The position numbers and the translations under genes were made by a program. The notes beneath the pieces are model-generated. The model was not told the DNA's origin, searched no databases, and worked only from the letters and a program-made list of their open reading frames with translations. DNA of 36,448 nucleotides, from assembly GCA_900544825.1 (NCBI GenBank), contig UQWP01000034.1, positions 1-36,448 of the forward strand. The letters run 5' to 3'. How positions within the stretch are numbered: the stretch's first letter is position 1; each line of letters opens with the position of its first letter. Below are positions 15,825 to 23,738 of this stretch, in pieces. Origin of the DNA: an uncultured Prevotella sp. GTDB lineage: Bacteria > Bacteroidota > Bacteroidia > Bacteroidales > Bacteroidaceae.

Positions 15825-15870
15825 CCCCTATCCTCATGGGGGCAGTATCAGTTTTGAAAACGGACATTAA
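15825..15870 (+). repeat. Dispersed intergenic repeat, copy C (truncated)
   Basis: CCCC/GGGG stem (15825-15841) followed by GCAGTATCAGTTTTGAAAAC and GGACATTAAA, identical to the core of copy A. It stops 11 bp before the stop codon of the minus-strand ATPase gene. Upstream sequence (GCGATTTTTCAACGTTTT) also matches copy B, so B and C descend from one duplication. AACGGACATT with AATGCCGTT (15859-15881) forms an additional weak hairpin. Confidence 0.65.
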
Positions 15871-15880
15871 AAAATGCCGT

Positions 15881-17329
15881 TTACCCAAAAAGATCATTCA
15901 TTTTCACCTCACTATTCACCAATCCGCTATGCATATTCTGCTTCACCCCATAAGTCGTGATGAAAGTATGCAGCAATGCCTTCTTCGTCTTGGTCGCTAC
16001 AGAGAAGGAAGACATTCTGTCACGCAGCCGCTGCTCATAGCTGGCATCTATCACAAACTCATCCTTGGCATATTTCATCTCACAGATATTGATAGCTCCA
16101 TCAGCACGGTCTATCAGCATATCTATCTGACCTCCTCTCCATTCTGCACCGGTAGAATCCACAAAAGGACGGCAGGACCAGGAATAAACATTCGCCAAAA
16201 CACCAGAAATACCCAATGCCTTCTTGATCTGTGGGATATGATGCAGGCATACCTGCTCGAAAGCATAACCGCTCCAGGCTGTTCTACTTCCCGAATTACG
16301 CATATTACTCCAGAAGTTCTTATCCTGCCCACTGTTATTCGCTACAAAACGGGTATAGAACAATGAGTATAAGTCAGTTAACTGATAAAGAGCATCTCTT
16401 TCACTCTTTCCTATGGTAGAATATTTCCTGATAAATTCACATTTCTTCAGATTCTCCAGGATTTCAGATAACTGTCCACCGCCTTTCAGTTTCAACTCAT
16501 CCATCAATTCCTTACGAGTCATCCCCTTCATTTTTTCTGAAAGCACCTCTACTATCTTGCGATAATGCTTGGAGTCATTAAAGAGAGAGCGGAAAAGGAA
16601 ATCGAATTCTCCACGTAATGGTGAATCCTGCGAGAAAAACAATCTGTCGATGCACACGTCTAACGGCACACCACGCTCCAGCATATCAAGATAATAAGGA
16701 ATACCACCCAATATCATATACACATCCAATACCTGCTGGCGGGTAAGAGCAAGGCCTTTCAATTCGTTTAAAAACTGCTCTGTCTCGCCCAGAGAGAAGG
16801 GAGCCAGATAGATCTGCCGGGTTACACGACCATACAATCCGCCCTTATCGCCGATAAACTTAGCCAACATCCACGTAGTGGAAGAACCACAGACGATAAG
16901 TTTCAGCTGAGGGACCATAGATGCCCATGAATTCCAGAAATAACTGAAAGCTGCGATGAAATTGCTTTTGGGCGTATCCATCCAAGGCAACTCATCAAAG
17001 AACAGAACAATCGGTTCCTGCTGAGATAAGCCCGACAGATATTCACGTAAAGCAGCAAAAGCCTCAAACCAGGTTTTCAATCTCGGCACTGTCTTTTTAG
17101 CATACTGTGCCAACGCCATCCGAAACTGCTCCAGCTGTACAGCACGACTCACTTCATACATACCTATAAACGAAAAGGCAAACTGGTCGTTGAACATTTT
17201 TCGAACCAAAAAAGTCTTTCCTACGCGCCTACGACCATAGATAGCTATCAGTTCAGCCTTGTTGCTTTTACAACGTTCCTGAATGAGTTTCTGCTCATAT
17301 CCACGTCCTATTATTCCGTTTGCATCCAT
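15881..17329 (-). CDS. AAA ATPase with DUF234-type PD-(D/E)XK C-terminus, 482 aa
   Basis: The Walker A motif is YGRRRVGKTF (Gly32-Thr39) and the Walker B is VLFFDELPW (Asp112, Glu113), both typical of the ATPase_2 / archaeal-ATPase family. A winged-helix-like region lies around 260-310. The C-terminal domain (about 350-480) carries WRGGQIDMLIDR and NICEMKYAKDEF, the D...ExK of a PD-(D/E)XK fold, as in DUF234. The gene is full length. Its promoter on the minus strand is at 17372-17379, and its stop lies right beside repeat copy C. Members occur in many copies in Bacteroidota genomes; the biological role is unproven. Confidence 0.85.
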   Translation of the reverse strand: MDANGIIGRGYEQKLIQERCKSNKAELIAIYGRRRVGKTFLVRKMFNDQFAFSFIGMYEVSRAVQLEQFRMALAQYAKKTVPRLKTWFEAFAALREYLSGLSQQEPIVLFFDELPWMDTPKSNFIAAFSYFWNSWASMVPQLKLIVCGSSTTWMLAKFIGDKGGLYGRVTRQIYLAPFSLGETEQFLNELKGLALTRQQVLDVYMILGGIPYYLDMLERGVPLDVCIDRLFFSQDSPLRGEFDFLFRSLFNDSKHYRKIVEVLSEKMKGMTRKELMDELKLKGGGQLSEILENLKKCEFIRKYSTIGKSERDALYQLTDLYSLFYTRFVANNSGQDKNFWSNMRNSGSRTAWSGYAFEQVCLHHIPQIKKALGISGVLANVYSWSCRPFVDSTGAEWRGGQIDMLIDRADGAINICEMKYAKDEFVIDASYEQRLRDRMSSFSVATKTKKALLHTFITTYGVKQNMHSGLVNSEVKMNDLFG

Positions 17330-17371
17330 AACTTTCTGATTTTATTTCATTTATACTAAATCTTATCGGTG

Positions 17372-17379
17372 CAAAGATA
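17372..17379 (-). promoter_or_regulatory. -7 box of the DUF234-type ATPase gene
   Basis: Minus strand reads TATCTTTG, matching TAnnTTTG, 42 bases before the ATG. A CTTG lies 20 bp upstream (17400-17403) and may serve as a weak -33. Confidence 0.6.
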
Positions 17380-17412
17380 AACAAAAAAAATGAAATCTGC
17401 AAGGATAATACC

Positions 17413-17505
17413 GCCCTAACTACCTTTTTTAACATAGTTAGGGCTGACTTATAAGCGATAGCACCTCCCTAACTACCTATTTTATATAGTTAGGGCGGTG
17501 CTATC
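17413..17505. terminator. Two similar hairpins after the hexosaminidase gene
   Basis: Hairpin 1 pairs GCCCTAACTA (17413-17422) with TAGTTAGGGC (17435-17444). Hairpin 2 pairs GATAGCACC (17457-17465) with GGTGCTATC (17497-17505), and inside it CCCTAACTA with TAGTTAGGG. The CCCTAACTACCT core is a direct repeat. They separate the stop of the hexosaminidase from the ATPase promoter and probably end transcription. No long T run follows on the minus strand. Confidence 0.6.
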
Positions 17506-17513
17506 TACAAATA

Positions 17514-19145
17514 TTACTTCTTCTCTTCCAGATGCTTCTTCACGGCATCCTCGATATCGGCCTTGTAATTCAAGCCGTAGAGGCGGTAGAGATCCTGCAT
17601 GTGGAGCATTCTTGGGAAGAAGTTCTCCAGGTTGCGCTTATCCTTGGCAGTCCACTGCACCTCAGAAAGGGCGGCAAGTCTTGGCAACAACTCCCACTCC
17701 ATCTTCTCGGCATCCTTTACCCACTCGGTCCAGATACAACCCTCGGCACCGATGATGTTCTGCTGCTCGGCAGGAGTCAGCTTATCAGAGCAAGGATCGA
17801 GATCATATACTCGCTGGATGCTAGGAATACCCTCTATCTTGTTGATGCGAGGATTGCTGAAATAGAAATTCGAAATAGGAGCCACAATGGTAGGATGACC
17901 TTCACGGGCTGAACGGATGCTGGCATTCACACTGGTCCAACCGCAAACGGTGATGTCCTTGGATGGAGTTCCTTCCAGAATCTCATCCCAACCCATCATC
18001 TTTCTGCCACGGTTTCTGATCTGCTTCTCTATCTCACCCATAAACCAGGTCTGGAGCTGCTCTTCCTTGCTGTGCTTAGGAAGCTCCTGGATGCCGAGCT
18101 CTGCAATCTTCTTCTGACAGTTCTCGCAAACCTTCCAACGGTTCTTTGGGCACTCGTCGCCACCAATATGAATATACTCTGATGGGAAAATATCCATGAT
18201 TTCATCCATCACATCCTTGGCAAACTGGAGAGTCTGAGCCTTGCCGGCACACAACACATCCTCGAAAACACCAAAACGGGTAGCTACCTCGTAAGGACCA
18301 CCGGTACAGCCCAACTCAGGATAAGATGCCAGGGCTGCCAACATGTGACCCGGCATATCCACCTCAGGAATCACGGTGATGTATCGGTCGGCAGCATACT
18401 TCACGATTTCGCGAGCTTCCTCCTGGGTATAATATCCCGAAACAGGAACGCCATCAAACTCGTTCTTGTTGGTTGGCAGAATAGTCTCCTTGCGCTTGGA
18501 ACCAATCTGGGTAAGCATCGGATACTTCTTGATTTCAAGACGCCAGCCCTGATCCTCGGTAAGATGCCAGTGGAAATAATTGATGTTGTGCATCGCAAAG
18601 ACATCAATCAACTTCTTGAGATAAGGTACGCTGAAATAATGACGACCCACATCGATCATGAATGCACGATAAGCAAAACGGGGAGCATCAGTAACCTCGG
18701 CAGCCGGAAGAGAAACGCTCTTCACATTCCTGGTGATAGGCAACGCCTTCATCACACTCTGGATGCCATAGAAGATACCTACATGAGAGGTGGCAGAAAT
18801 GGTGATGCCATTCTTGTTGACCACGAGAGAATAAGCCTCAGACTGGGTATCGCCAGCATTCAGCGCCAGACGGATCTGCCCCTTCGCCTGCTTGTCGGTA
18901 GTCTTTACCCCGATACCGGTTACCTCCTTGATATGAGATGCCAGGAACTCGGCGTCCTTCTTCTGCTTCTCATCTCCAGCAGCATAATAGATTGTAGTTT
19001 TGGCTGTGATGCGGAAAGGAGCGCTGCTCATCTCCTTGACTTGCTGAGGCAATGGAACAATCTGCCAACTGCCCATGTTCACATCCTTGGCTGATAATGA
19101 AAGGCTAGCCAAAAAAGCCATAGTTAAAATGATTCTTCGTATCAT
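17514..19145 (-). CDS. Beta-N-acetylhexosaminidase, glycoside hydrolase family 20, 543 aa
   Basis: It hydrolyses terminal beta-linked GlcNAc/GalNAc from glycans, probably in the periplasm or at the surface. A signal peptide (about 1-19, ending LSLSA) is followed by a GH20b-like domain (30-150) and the catalytic barrel. HIGGDEC holds the Asp330-Glu331 pair of the substrate-assisted mechanism. NYFHWHLTEDQGWRLEIK and DMPGHMLAAL are classic GH20 sequences, and GCIWTEWV matches the conserved C-terminal Trp region. Length is normal. It lies downstream of hmuR but is separated by 137 bp with its own apparent promoter, so it may be a separate unit. A role in host mucin or N-glycan breakdown fits a gut or oral commensal. 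Confidence 0.93.
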   Translation of the reverse strand: MIRRIILTMAFLASLSLSAKDVNMGSWQIVPLPQQVKEMSSAPFRITAKTTIYYAAGDEKQKKDAEFLASHIKEVTGIGVKTTDKQAKGQIRLALNAGDTQSEAYSLVVNKNGITISATSHVGIFYGIQSVMKALPITRNVKSVSLPAAEVTDAPRFAYRAFMIDVGRHYFSVPYLKKLIDVFAMHNINYFHWHLTEDQGWRLEIKKYPMLTQIGSKRKETILPTNKNEFDGVPVSGYYTQEEAREIVKYAADRYITVIPEVDMPGHMLAALASYPELGCTGGPYEVATRFGVFEDVLCAGKAQTLQFAKDVMDEIMDIFPSEYIHIGGDECPKNRWKVCENCQKKIAELGIQELPKHSKEEQLQTWFMGEIEKQIRNRGRKMMGWDEILEGTPSKDITVCGWTSVNASIRSAREGHPTIVAPISNFYFSNPRINKIEGIPSIQRVYDLDPCSDKLTPAEQQNIIGAEGCIWTEWVKDAEKMEWELLPRLAALSEVQWTAKDKRNLENFFPRMLHMQDLYRLYGLNYKADIEDAVKKHLEEKK

Positions 19146-19175
19146 AATTTTGAATGAATAGGTTTTAAATCACTG

Positions 19176-19183
19176 CAAAATTA
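19176..19183 (-). promoter_or_regulatory. Possible -7 box of the hexosaminidase gene
   Basis: Minus strand reads TAATTTTG, matching TAnnTTTG, about 30 bases before the ATG. I see no convincing TTTG at 19-21 bp further up. Confidence 0.45.
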
Positions 19184-19282
19184 CGATTTTATACCGAAAG
19201 TACGGCATAAATGGAAGAAAAGCATTCTTCACTATGGCTTTTTTAACCTATTTTGGGTCTAGAACCTGCCAGATGGCGGCTT

Positions 19283-21457
19283 CTAGAAGAGATTCACGAT
19301 GCGGTCGATGTCAACCGAAAGTCCCACAGAGAAGGTGCGACCGGTGGTCATCGCCGAACTCCAATAATACTTCTCTGGTGTATAATCGAAGAGATTATCT
19401 ACCGTGAAGTTCAGGTTGACGGCATCCAGGAATCGCTGCTGAAGAGTGAACTTCCACAACTGATATGCCTGGTCATGCTTCTCGATGTTCGTATCTGGTG
19501 TAGAAAGATAACGACCGGAAAGAGCGGCATTGATGCGATAGAATGAACAGAGCTGGCGATCGTAATCTAAACGCCAGGTAGCGGAATGCGGACGAGGCTG
19601 GGAGAACTGGGAATCTACGCTTCTGCCACCCACATGAAGATAGCTATAGTCGAGTTTCACACCGAGGCCCATATCCGAACGGTACTGGGCACTGAAGTCG
19701 ATGCCGCTCACATCTACACCATCCTCGTTGCAATAACGGGAAGCCACATCCGGCTGACCGGTTCCAGGGGTATAATCGGCATAATCCTCGGTAGTGATGC
19801 GCTTATCATACTTATTATAATAGCCCATCAGGGTAAGACTATACTGACCAGTAAAGAAGCCAGCATTCTTCACCCTGCCGGTATGCTCCAGCGCCAGGTT
19901 GTAGTTGTTGCTCTTCTCCGGCTTCAGATCCGGGTTACCGTAAATCATCTGCATACCTGCCATATCAAAGTTCATATACATCTCCTTGAGGGTTGGGGCA
20001 CGGAATCCGCCAGCATAGTTGGCACGAATGGAAAAGCCCTTCCACTTGGTCATCAGAGCCAGACGACCGGTAGTGGCATGCTGGCTGGATGCAGAGAAGT
20101 AATCATGACGAAGACTTGCCACGATGTTCAACCACTGCAAAGGATTATAATCGAACTGAGCGAAGGCATCGTATGAATTCTGAGTCTTGGAACCATTGTT
20201 GGCAAACTGATAGGTGGTGAGATAATCGTTCAGGAAATCAGCACCTGCCGTCAATGTATTCTTGCCGAAGATATGGGAATAGAGGGCACGGACGGTATTC
20301 TGACGATTGGTATAATCGTGATCGTGAGTGCGCTCATTGTTCACGAATCGGGTCTTGTCATACTGGTCGAATCCGTAAGAAATCTCCAGATTATCATTTT
20401 CCGAGAGATTCATCACGGTCTTCAGTCCGGCAGAATAATCCTTATAGTGGTCATCGTAGTTACTGCGATTGCTGATACGGGCGAAATAGCCGCCACGACC
20501 TATCAGCTTCACCTTGTCAGAGAGCTTGTAGGTAAGTCGCTCCTTCACATTGAAGGTCTCGCCACCATAGATATGGAGGATGTTGGATTCTGTATCGAAA
20601 GGACTGGTAAGCTGCACCTCATCTGATGTGGTGCGCTGGATGCTGGTCTGCGAATTCCACTTTCCGGCATTGAAGCTGAAGCTTCCACCGTGGCGCCACT
20701 CCTTGTTGAAGTCGTTGTAGCGGGTATTGACATTGGCAGTCCAAGGCTCGCTGTTTTCACGGGAGATGATGTTGATGACTCCGGCTACGGCATTAGCACC
20801 ATAGAGCGCCGAAGCTGCACCCTTCACAATCTCGATACGGCCCACATTATCCAGATTCAATCGGCTGTAATCTACGTTATCCATGGTTTCGCCAGCCAAT
20901 CGCTCGCCATCTACGAGAAAGAGCACAGCGTTTCCACCGAAACCATTCATGTTGAGAGAAGTCTCCTGATTCATGGCATAGCCGAATTCCAGACCCGGCA
21001 TCTGCTCGGTAAGGAGGTCCTGGATATTGGTAGCATCGGCAATCTTGATATCATTGGCAGTAATCAGACGGGTTACCACAGGAGCATCCTTCAAAGCCTT
21101 CGGAGTACGGGTTGCAGTTACTACCACCTGATCAAGGGCTGTAGCATCCGGCTGAAGACGTAGAACATGCTGATCGCCTTTCTTCTCATCTGTCTTCAGA
21201 ATAAAGGTCTGAGTCTGATAACCCACATAGCTAACCTTTACCTTCACCGCACCTACCTTATTATAAGGGATGCGGAAATATCCGTCTTCATCAGTGGTTA
21301 CTCCTCCCTTGGCATTCACCATCTGGACGGTGGCACCCACCAGAGGTGCGCCCGAATCATCGAGCACTCTACCCACGATATCTCCCTGGGTTTCGGCTTT
21401 CAGATTCAGGCACAATCCGCAAAGGATCAGGAATAGTGCGAATATCTTTTGTTTCAT
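19283..21457 (-). CDS. hmuR: TonB-dependent heme/hemoprotein receptor, HmuR type, 724 aa
   Basis: Outer-membrane receptor for heme uptake powered by TonB. A signal peptide (about 1-21) is followed by a carboxypeptidase-regulatory-like domain (25-105), a TonB-box-like VVVTATRTPK, the plug (about 115-230) and the beta-barrel to the C-terminal Phe. GFRAPTLKEMY (FRAP, 485-488) and GNPDLKPEKS (NPDL, 508-511) match the FRAP/YRAP and NPDL motifs of heme receptors, including Porphyromonas HmuR. No His lies between these motifs; several Met do (493, 495, 499, 502, 504). It is the last hmu gene, 35 bp after the lipoprotein gene. The symbol rests on the operon as well as the motifs. Confidence 0.85.
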   Translation of the reverse strand: MKQKIFALFLILCGLCLNLKAETQGDIVGRVLDDSGAPLVGATVQMVNAKGGVTTDEDGYFRIPYNKVGAVKVKVSYVGYQTQTFILKTDEKKGDQHVLRLQPDATALDQVVVTATRTPKALKDAPVVTRLITANDIKIADATNIQDLLTEQMPGLEFGYAMNQETSLNMNGFGGNAVLFLVDGERLAGETMDNVDYSRLNLDNVGRIEIVKGAASALYGANAVAGVINIISRENSEPWTANVNTRYNDFNKEWRHGGSFSFNAGKWNSQTSIQRTTSDEVQLTSPFDTESNILHIYGGETFNVKERLTYKLSDKVKLIGRGGYFARISNRSNYDDHYKDYSAGLKTVMNLSENDNLEISYGFDQYDKTRFVNNERTHDHDYTNRQNTVRALYSHIFGKNTLTAGADFLNDYLTTYQFANNGSKTQNSYDAFAQFDYNPLQWLNIVASLRHDYFSASSQHATTGRLALMTKWKGFSIRANYAGGFRAPTLKEMYMNFDMAGMQMIYGNPDLKPEKSNNYNLALEHTGRVKNAGFFTGQYSLTLMGYYNKYDKRITTEDYADYTPGTGQPDVASRYCNEDGVDVSGIDFSAQYRSDMGLGVKLDYSYLHVGGRSVDSQFSQPRPHSATWRLDYDRQLCSFYRINAALSGRYLSTPDTNIEKHDQAYQLWKFTLQQRFLDAVNLNFTVDNLFDYTPEKYYWSSAMTTGRTFSVGLSVDIDRIVNLF

Positions 21458-21492
21458 CGAGTTATGTCAAAGCTTATCCTGAAACAATCTTC

Positions 21493-21975
21493 TTATTTTG
21501 TACAAACAAACTTACCAATCATTGGCATAGGCATCTTGCCATACTGCACAGAATAGTTGACGGTCAGGGTTTTGTCCTTCAATGTACCCTGCAAAGTAAC
21601 AGTGTACTTCTTCTCTGCACCATTCACGGTAATAGTACCTGCATAGTTCTCCTGAGCGAATGCATAAGCACCGTTAGAACCGGAAACCTTTACAGCAGGA
21701 ACCTCCAGAGCAGGAAGAGCCATCATACCCTCTCCGCAAGCTGGCAATGTAACCTTGACTGTAGCATCATCTAGCGCCTCAATCTTCATGGTAAGATTAT
21801 CGTATGTAGAAGCCTCACCCATTACGGTCATATCCAGGCTGCTGGTGTATGTACCAGCAATCTCCTTGGCAGCTGCCACTGTATCATTATCATCATCGCT
21901 GCTGCAAGAGCTGAATGCTACACACATAGAAACCAAAGCCAACATCATGGCCATCATTGTCTTAAACTTTTTCAT
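21493..21975 (-). CDS. Calycin-like lipoprotein in the hmu operon, 160 aa
   Basis: A lipoprotein signal peptide ends at AFSSCSS, so it should be lipid-anchored, probably facing out or into the periplasm. The mature part starts IAGTYTSSLDMTVMG and alternates beta strands with Asp/Gly turns, matching the Bacteroidota calycin-like (lipocalin-fold) domain rather than HmuY. It is Met-rich, especially in GEGMMALP and GKMPMPMIGKF. It sits between hmuV and hmuR, where its natural role would be heme capture or hand-over to HmuR; this is inference from position. It is shorter than HmuY (about 200 residues). No promoter of its own is evident, so it is probably in the hmu transcript. Confidence 0.75.
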   Translation of the reverse strand: MKKFKTMMAMMLALVSMCVAFSSCSSDDDNDTVAAAKEIAGTYTSSLDMTVMGEASTYDNLTMKIEALDDATVKVTLPACGEGMMALPALEVPAVKVSGSNGAYAFAQENYAGTITVNGAEKKYTVTLQGTLKDKTLTVNYSVQYGKMPMPMIGKFVCTK

Positions 21976-22021
21976 TTTTCTTTTCTTTTTTTATTTAGTT
22001 ACAATAATATTTTCTGTTCAA

Positions 22022-22038
22022 GGGGATTTGCAATCCCC
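22022..22038 (-). other. Intercistronic hairpin between hmuV and the lipoprotein gene
   Basis: GGGGATT and AATCCCC form a 7-bp stem with a 3-base loop directly after the hmuV stop. There is no T run. A similar GGGGAT/ATCCCC hairpin follows hmuS at 23717-23734. Such elements often set RNA processing points or protect 3' ends. Confidence 0.5.
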
Positions 22039-22040
22039 GA

Positions 22041-22385
22041 TTATTTATCTTCCGGAACATAGATGATTTCGCCATTCTCCAGCTGGTAAGCGATGCCCAC
22101 CTTCTTTCCTTTGTTGCCAGATTTATTGCTCTGGTTTTCAGAAGGAGTATAGCGATTGATCTTCTGTCCATCCTTGGTAATGATTTCCATATTCTCCTTG
22201 CCAGGGTTCTTCACCATCGTGAAGTTATCCTTGCTGAACATTTCCGTCATATTATAGCGCGAAACGAGTGCCACCATCAGGGCGAGGGCAAATACCATCG
22301 CCACATCGAAGAGGTTGCTCACTACGCTCATCGGATCATCATCCTCGCCATCATGCGAGAGACGACTTCTACGTCTTTGTCTCAT
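22041..22385 (-). CDS. hmuV: HmuV-like DUF2149 membrane protein, 114 aa
   Basis: An Arg-rich N-terminus (MRQRRRSRLS) precedes DDDPMSVVSNLFDVAMVFALALMVAL, one membrane helix with the conserved DP...NLFD start of DUF2149. A soluble, probably periplasmic tail follows. Its topology resembles ExbD/TolR, and it is encoded next to a MotA/TolQ/ExbB partner, so the two probably form a proton-driven motor serving HmuS or HmuR. It starts 23 bp after hmuU. Confidence 0.85.
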   Translation of the reverse strand: MRQRRRSRLSHDGEDDDPMSVVSNLFDVAMVFALALMVALVSRYNMTEMFSKDNFTMVKNPGKENMEIITKDGQKINRYTPSENQSNKSGNKGKKVGIAYQLENGEIIYVPEDK

Positions 22386-22408
22386 ATTCTTTTCAAGATA
22401 TTAAGGAA

Positions 22409-23002
22409 TTACTTTTTCTCATCAATCAGGTCTGCCATAAACTCGAGGTTGCTCATATCCTCGGTGTACCAGCGATTCTTGGTCTGCTTGGTTACAAAAC
22501 CGATGGCTGCAGAAAACAATCCCACTACGGTGGTAGCGAAAGCCACCTGCATATTATAAGCCATCGAAGCAATATCGCCGGTAGAAAGACCTACCAGGGC
22601 TGGACCCATAGGTATCAAGGTACCCATCAAACCGAGCATCGGACCCATCTTCAGAAGTGTAGAAGGAAGAGAAAGATCCTTCTCTACAAACTGGGCATAC
22701 TGGTCGAGGATGCGGTTCACCTGCGCCTTACTCTGACGGTTGTCCACGAGTTTCTTCATATAGGAAACGATAACAGCCTGCTTGTTCTTTGGCAAGCGAT
22801 CGCCCAGGGTATCGATGTTATCGAGCGTCAGGGTGTTCATCTGTTCACGAATCTCCGCACCCGACTTGCGCTTTACAAGATACTGTCCGAAGAAACCTCC
22901 GAGGAGCAGCAAGGCTCTGAGGAAGAAGAAAATCAACAAAATAATCACAGGAACCAGCATGCCTGTGGAAATCCAAAACAATACGTCTGATATGTAATTC
23001 AT
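22409..23002 (-). CDS. hmuU: HmuU-like MotA/TolQ/ExbB family protein, 197 aa
   Basis: Three membrane helices are evident (about 10-38, 112-138 and 150-172). The conserved MGPMLGLMGTLIPMGPAL and the second helix with AFATTVVGLFSAAIGF are the ExbB/TolQ signature. Members form a proton channel that energises envelope processes. Its ATG overlaps the stop of hmuT by one base, so the two are translationally coupled. It pairs with the DUF2149 protein encoded next. Confidence 0.9.
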   Translation of the reverse strand: MNYISDVLFWISTGMLVPVIILLIFFFLRALLLLGGFFGQYLVKRKSGAEIREQMNTLTLDNIDTLGDRLPKNKQAVIVSYMKKLVDNRQSKAQVNRILDQYAQFVEKDLSLPSTLLKMGPMLGLMGTLIPMGPALVGLSTGDIASMAYNMQVAFATTVVGLFSAAIGFVTKQTKNRWYTEDMSNLEFMADLIDEKK

Positions 23003-23691
23003 TATACTCTATATTTTTTAATTTGATAATTGTAAATTGCCCATCCTATCGCCATTCCTACGATGACGATGGCGATGACGCCGAGAAGCGAGAGAGCATC
23101 GAAACTGTTGAATCCTGCCACCGCTGTCCTGCCATTCACCGTACCGATGATGCCCATCAATCCGAGCAGCACCTCTACCAGGAAAAGCAGTTCCAAGCGG
23201 ATTGGTCGCTCCGGCAAGAGCCATCTCAAACCGTAGGTGAATACCGGTGTCAAGACCAGCAGCACTACGGCAAGCACCCATGCCACTACCTGGAACGATA
23301 CGCCGGGAAGCAGGAAGATGGTCATCACCAGAACACTGAAAAGCACTGGGAAAACCAGCAAACCCGGGAAGTACTTCAGGAAGATGAAGAACACCCATTT
23401 GCAGCGGCTCACATGTTCCGAAGTCTTCAGATCTACGTGGTGCACACAGAAAAGCATCGTGAGTGCCACGTCGATGCTCAGCAGCACCGCCATATCGAGC
23501 ATCAGCTTCTGGTCGGCTATCCAAACCGCAATCTGCGTCTTCGACTGCTCGATGGCGAATGGCCAGGTCATTCCCACGAAGAAGGCTACGAGCACCGAGA
23601 TAATCATAATCTCCTTCACTCCGTGGAAGGTCTGCTTCAGTACAAAACTGAAGCAAACCAATATCATCATTACTAAAACTAATGTCTCCAC
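23002..23691 (-). CDS. hmuT: HmuT-like polytopic membrane protein, 229 aa
   Basis: The protein is hydrophobic, with about six to seven membrane helices and a short basic tail (YQIKKYRV). I recognise no catalytic motif; identification rests on position between hmuS and hmuU and on size. MDMAVLLSIDVALTML-like segments and VHHVDL with paired His near residue 85 could contact heme, as speculation. It overlaps hmuU by one base. Confidence 0.7.
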   Translation of the reverse strand: METLVLVMMILVCFSFVLKQTFHGVKEIMIISVLVAFFVGMTWPFAIEQSKTQIAVWIADQKLMLDMAVLLSIDVALTMLFCVHHVDLKTSEHVSRCKWVFFIFLKYFPGLLVFPVLFSVLVMTIFLLPGVSFQVVAWVLAVVLLVLTPVFTYGLRWLLPERPIRLELLFLVEVLLGLMGIIGTVNGRTAVAGFNSFDALSLLGVIAIVIVGMAIGWAIYNYQIKKYRV

Positions 23692-23716
23692 TATTAATAT
23701 TATACTATTTAGTTTA

Positions 23717-23734
23717 GGGGGATATGTTATCCCC
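23717..23734 (-). other. Intercistronic hairpin after hmuS
   Basis: GGGGAT and ATCCCC form a stem with a short AT loop in the 47-bp gap between hmuS and hmuT. No T run follows on the minus strand, so read-through is expected. It resembles the hairpin at 22022-22038. Confidence 0.5.
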
Positions 23735-23738
23735 TTTA

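Noticed and set aside
13527..15870. A complete insertion sequence spanning repeat copies B and C
   Set aside because: The copies are in direct, not inverted, orientation, and the DNA between them encodes no transposase; duplication explains the arrangement better.
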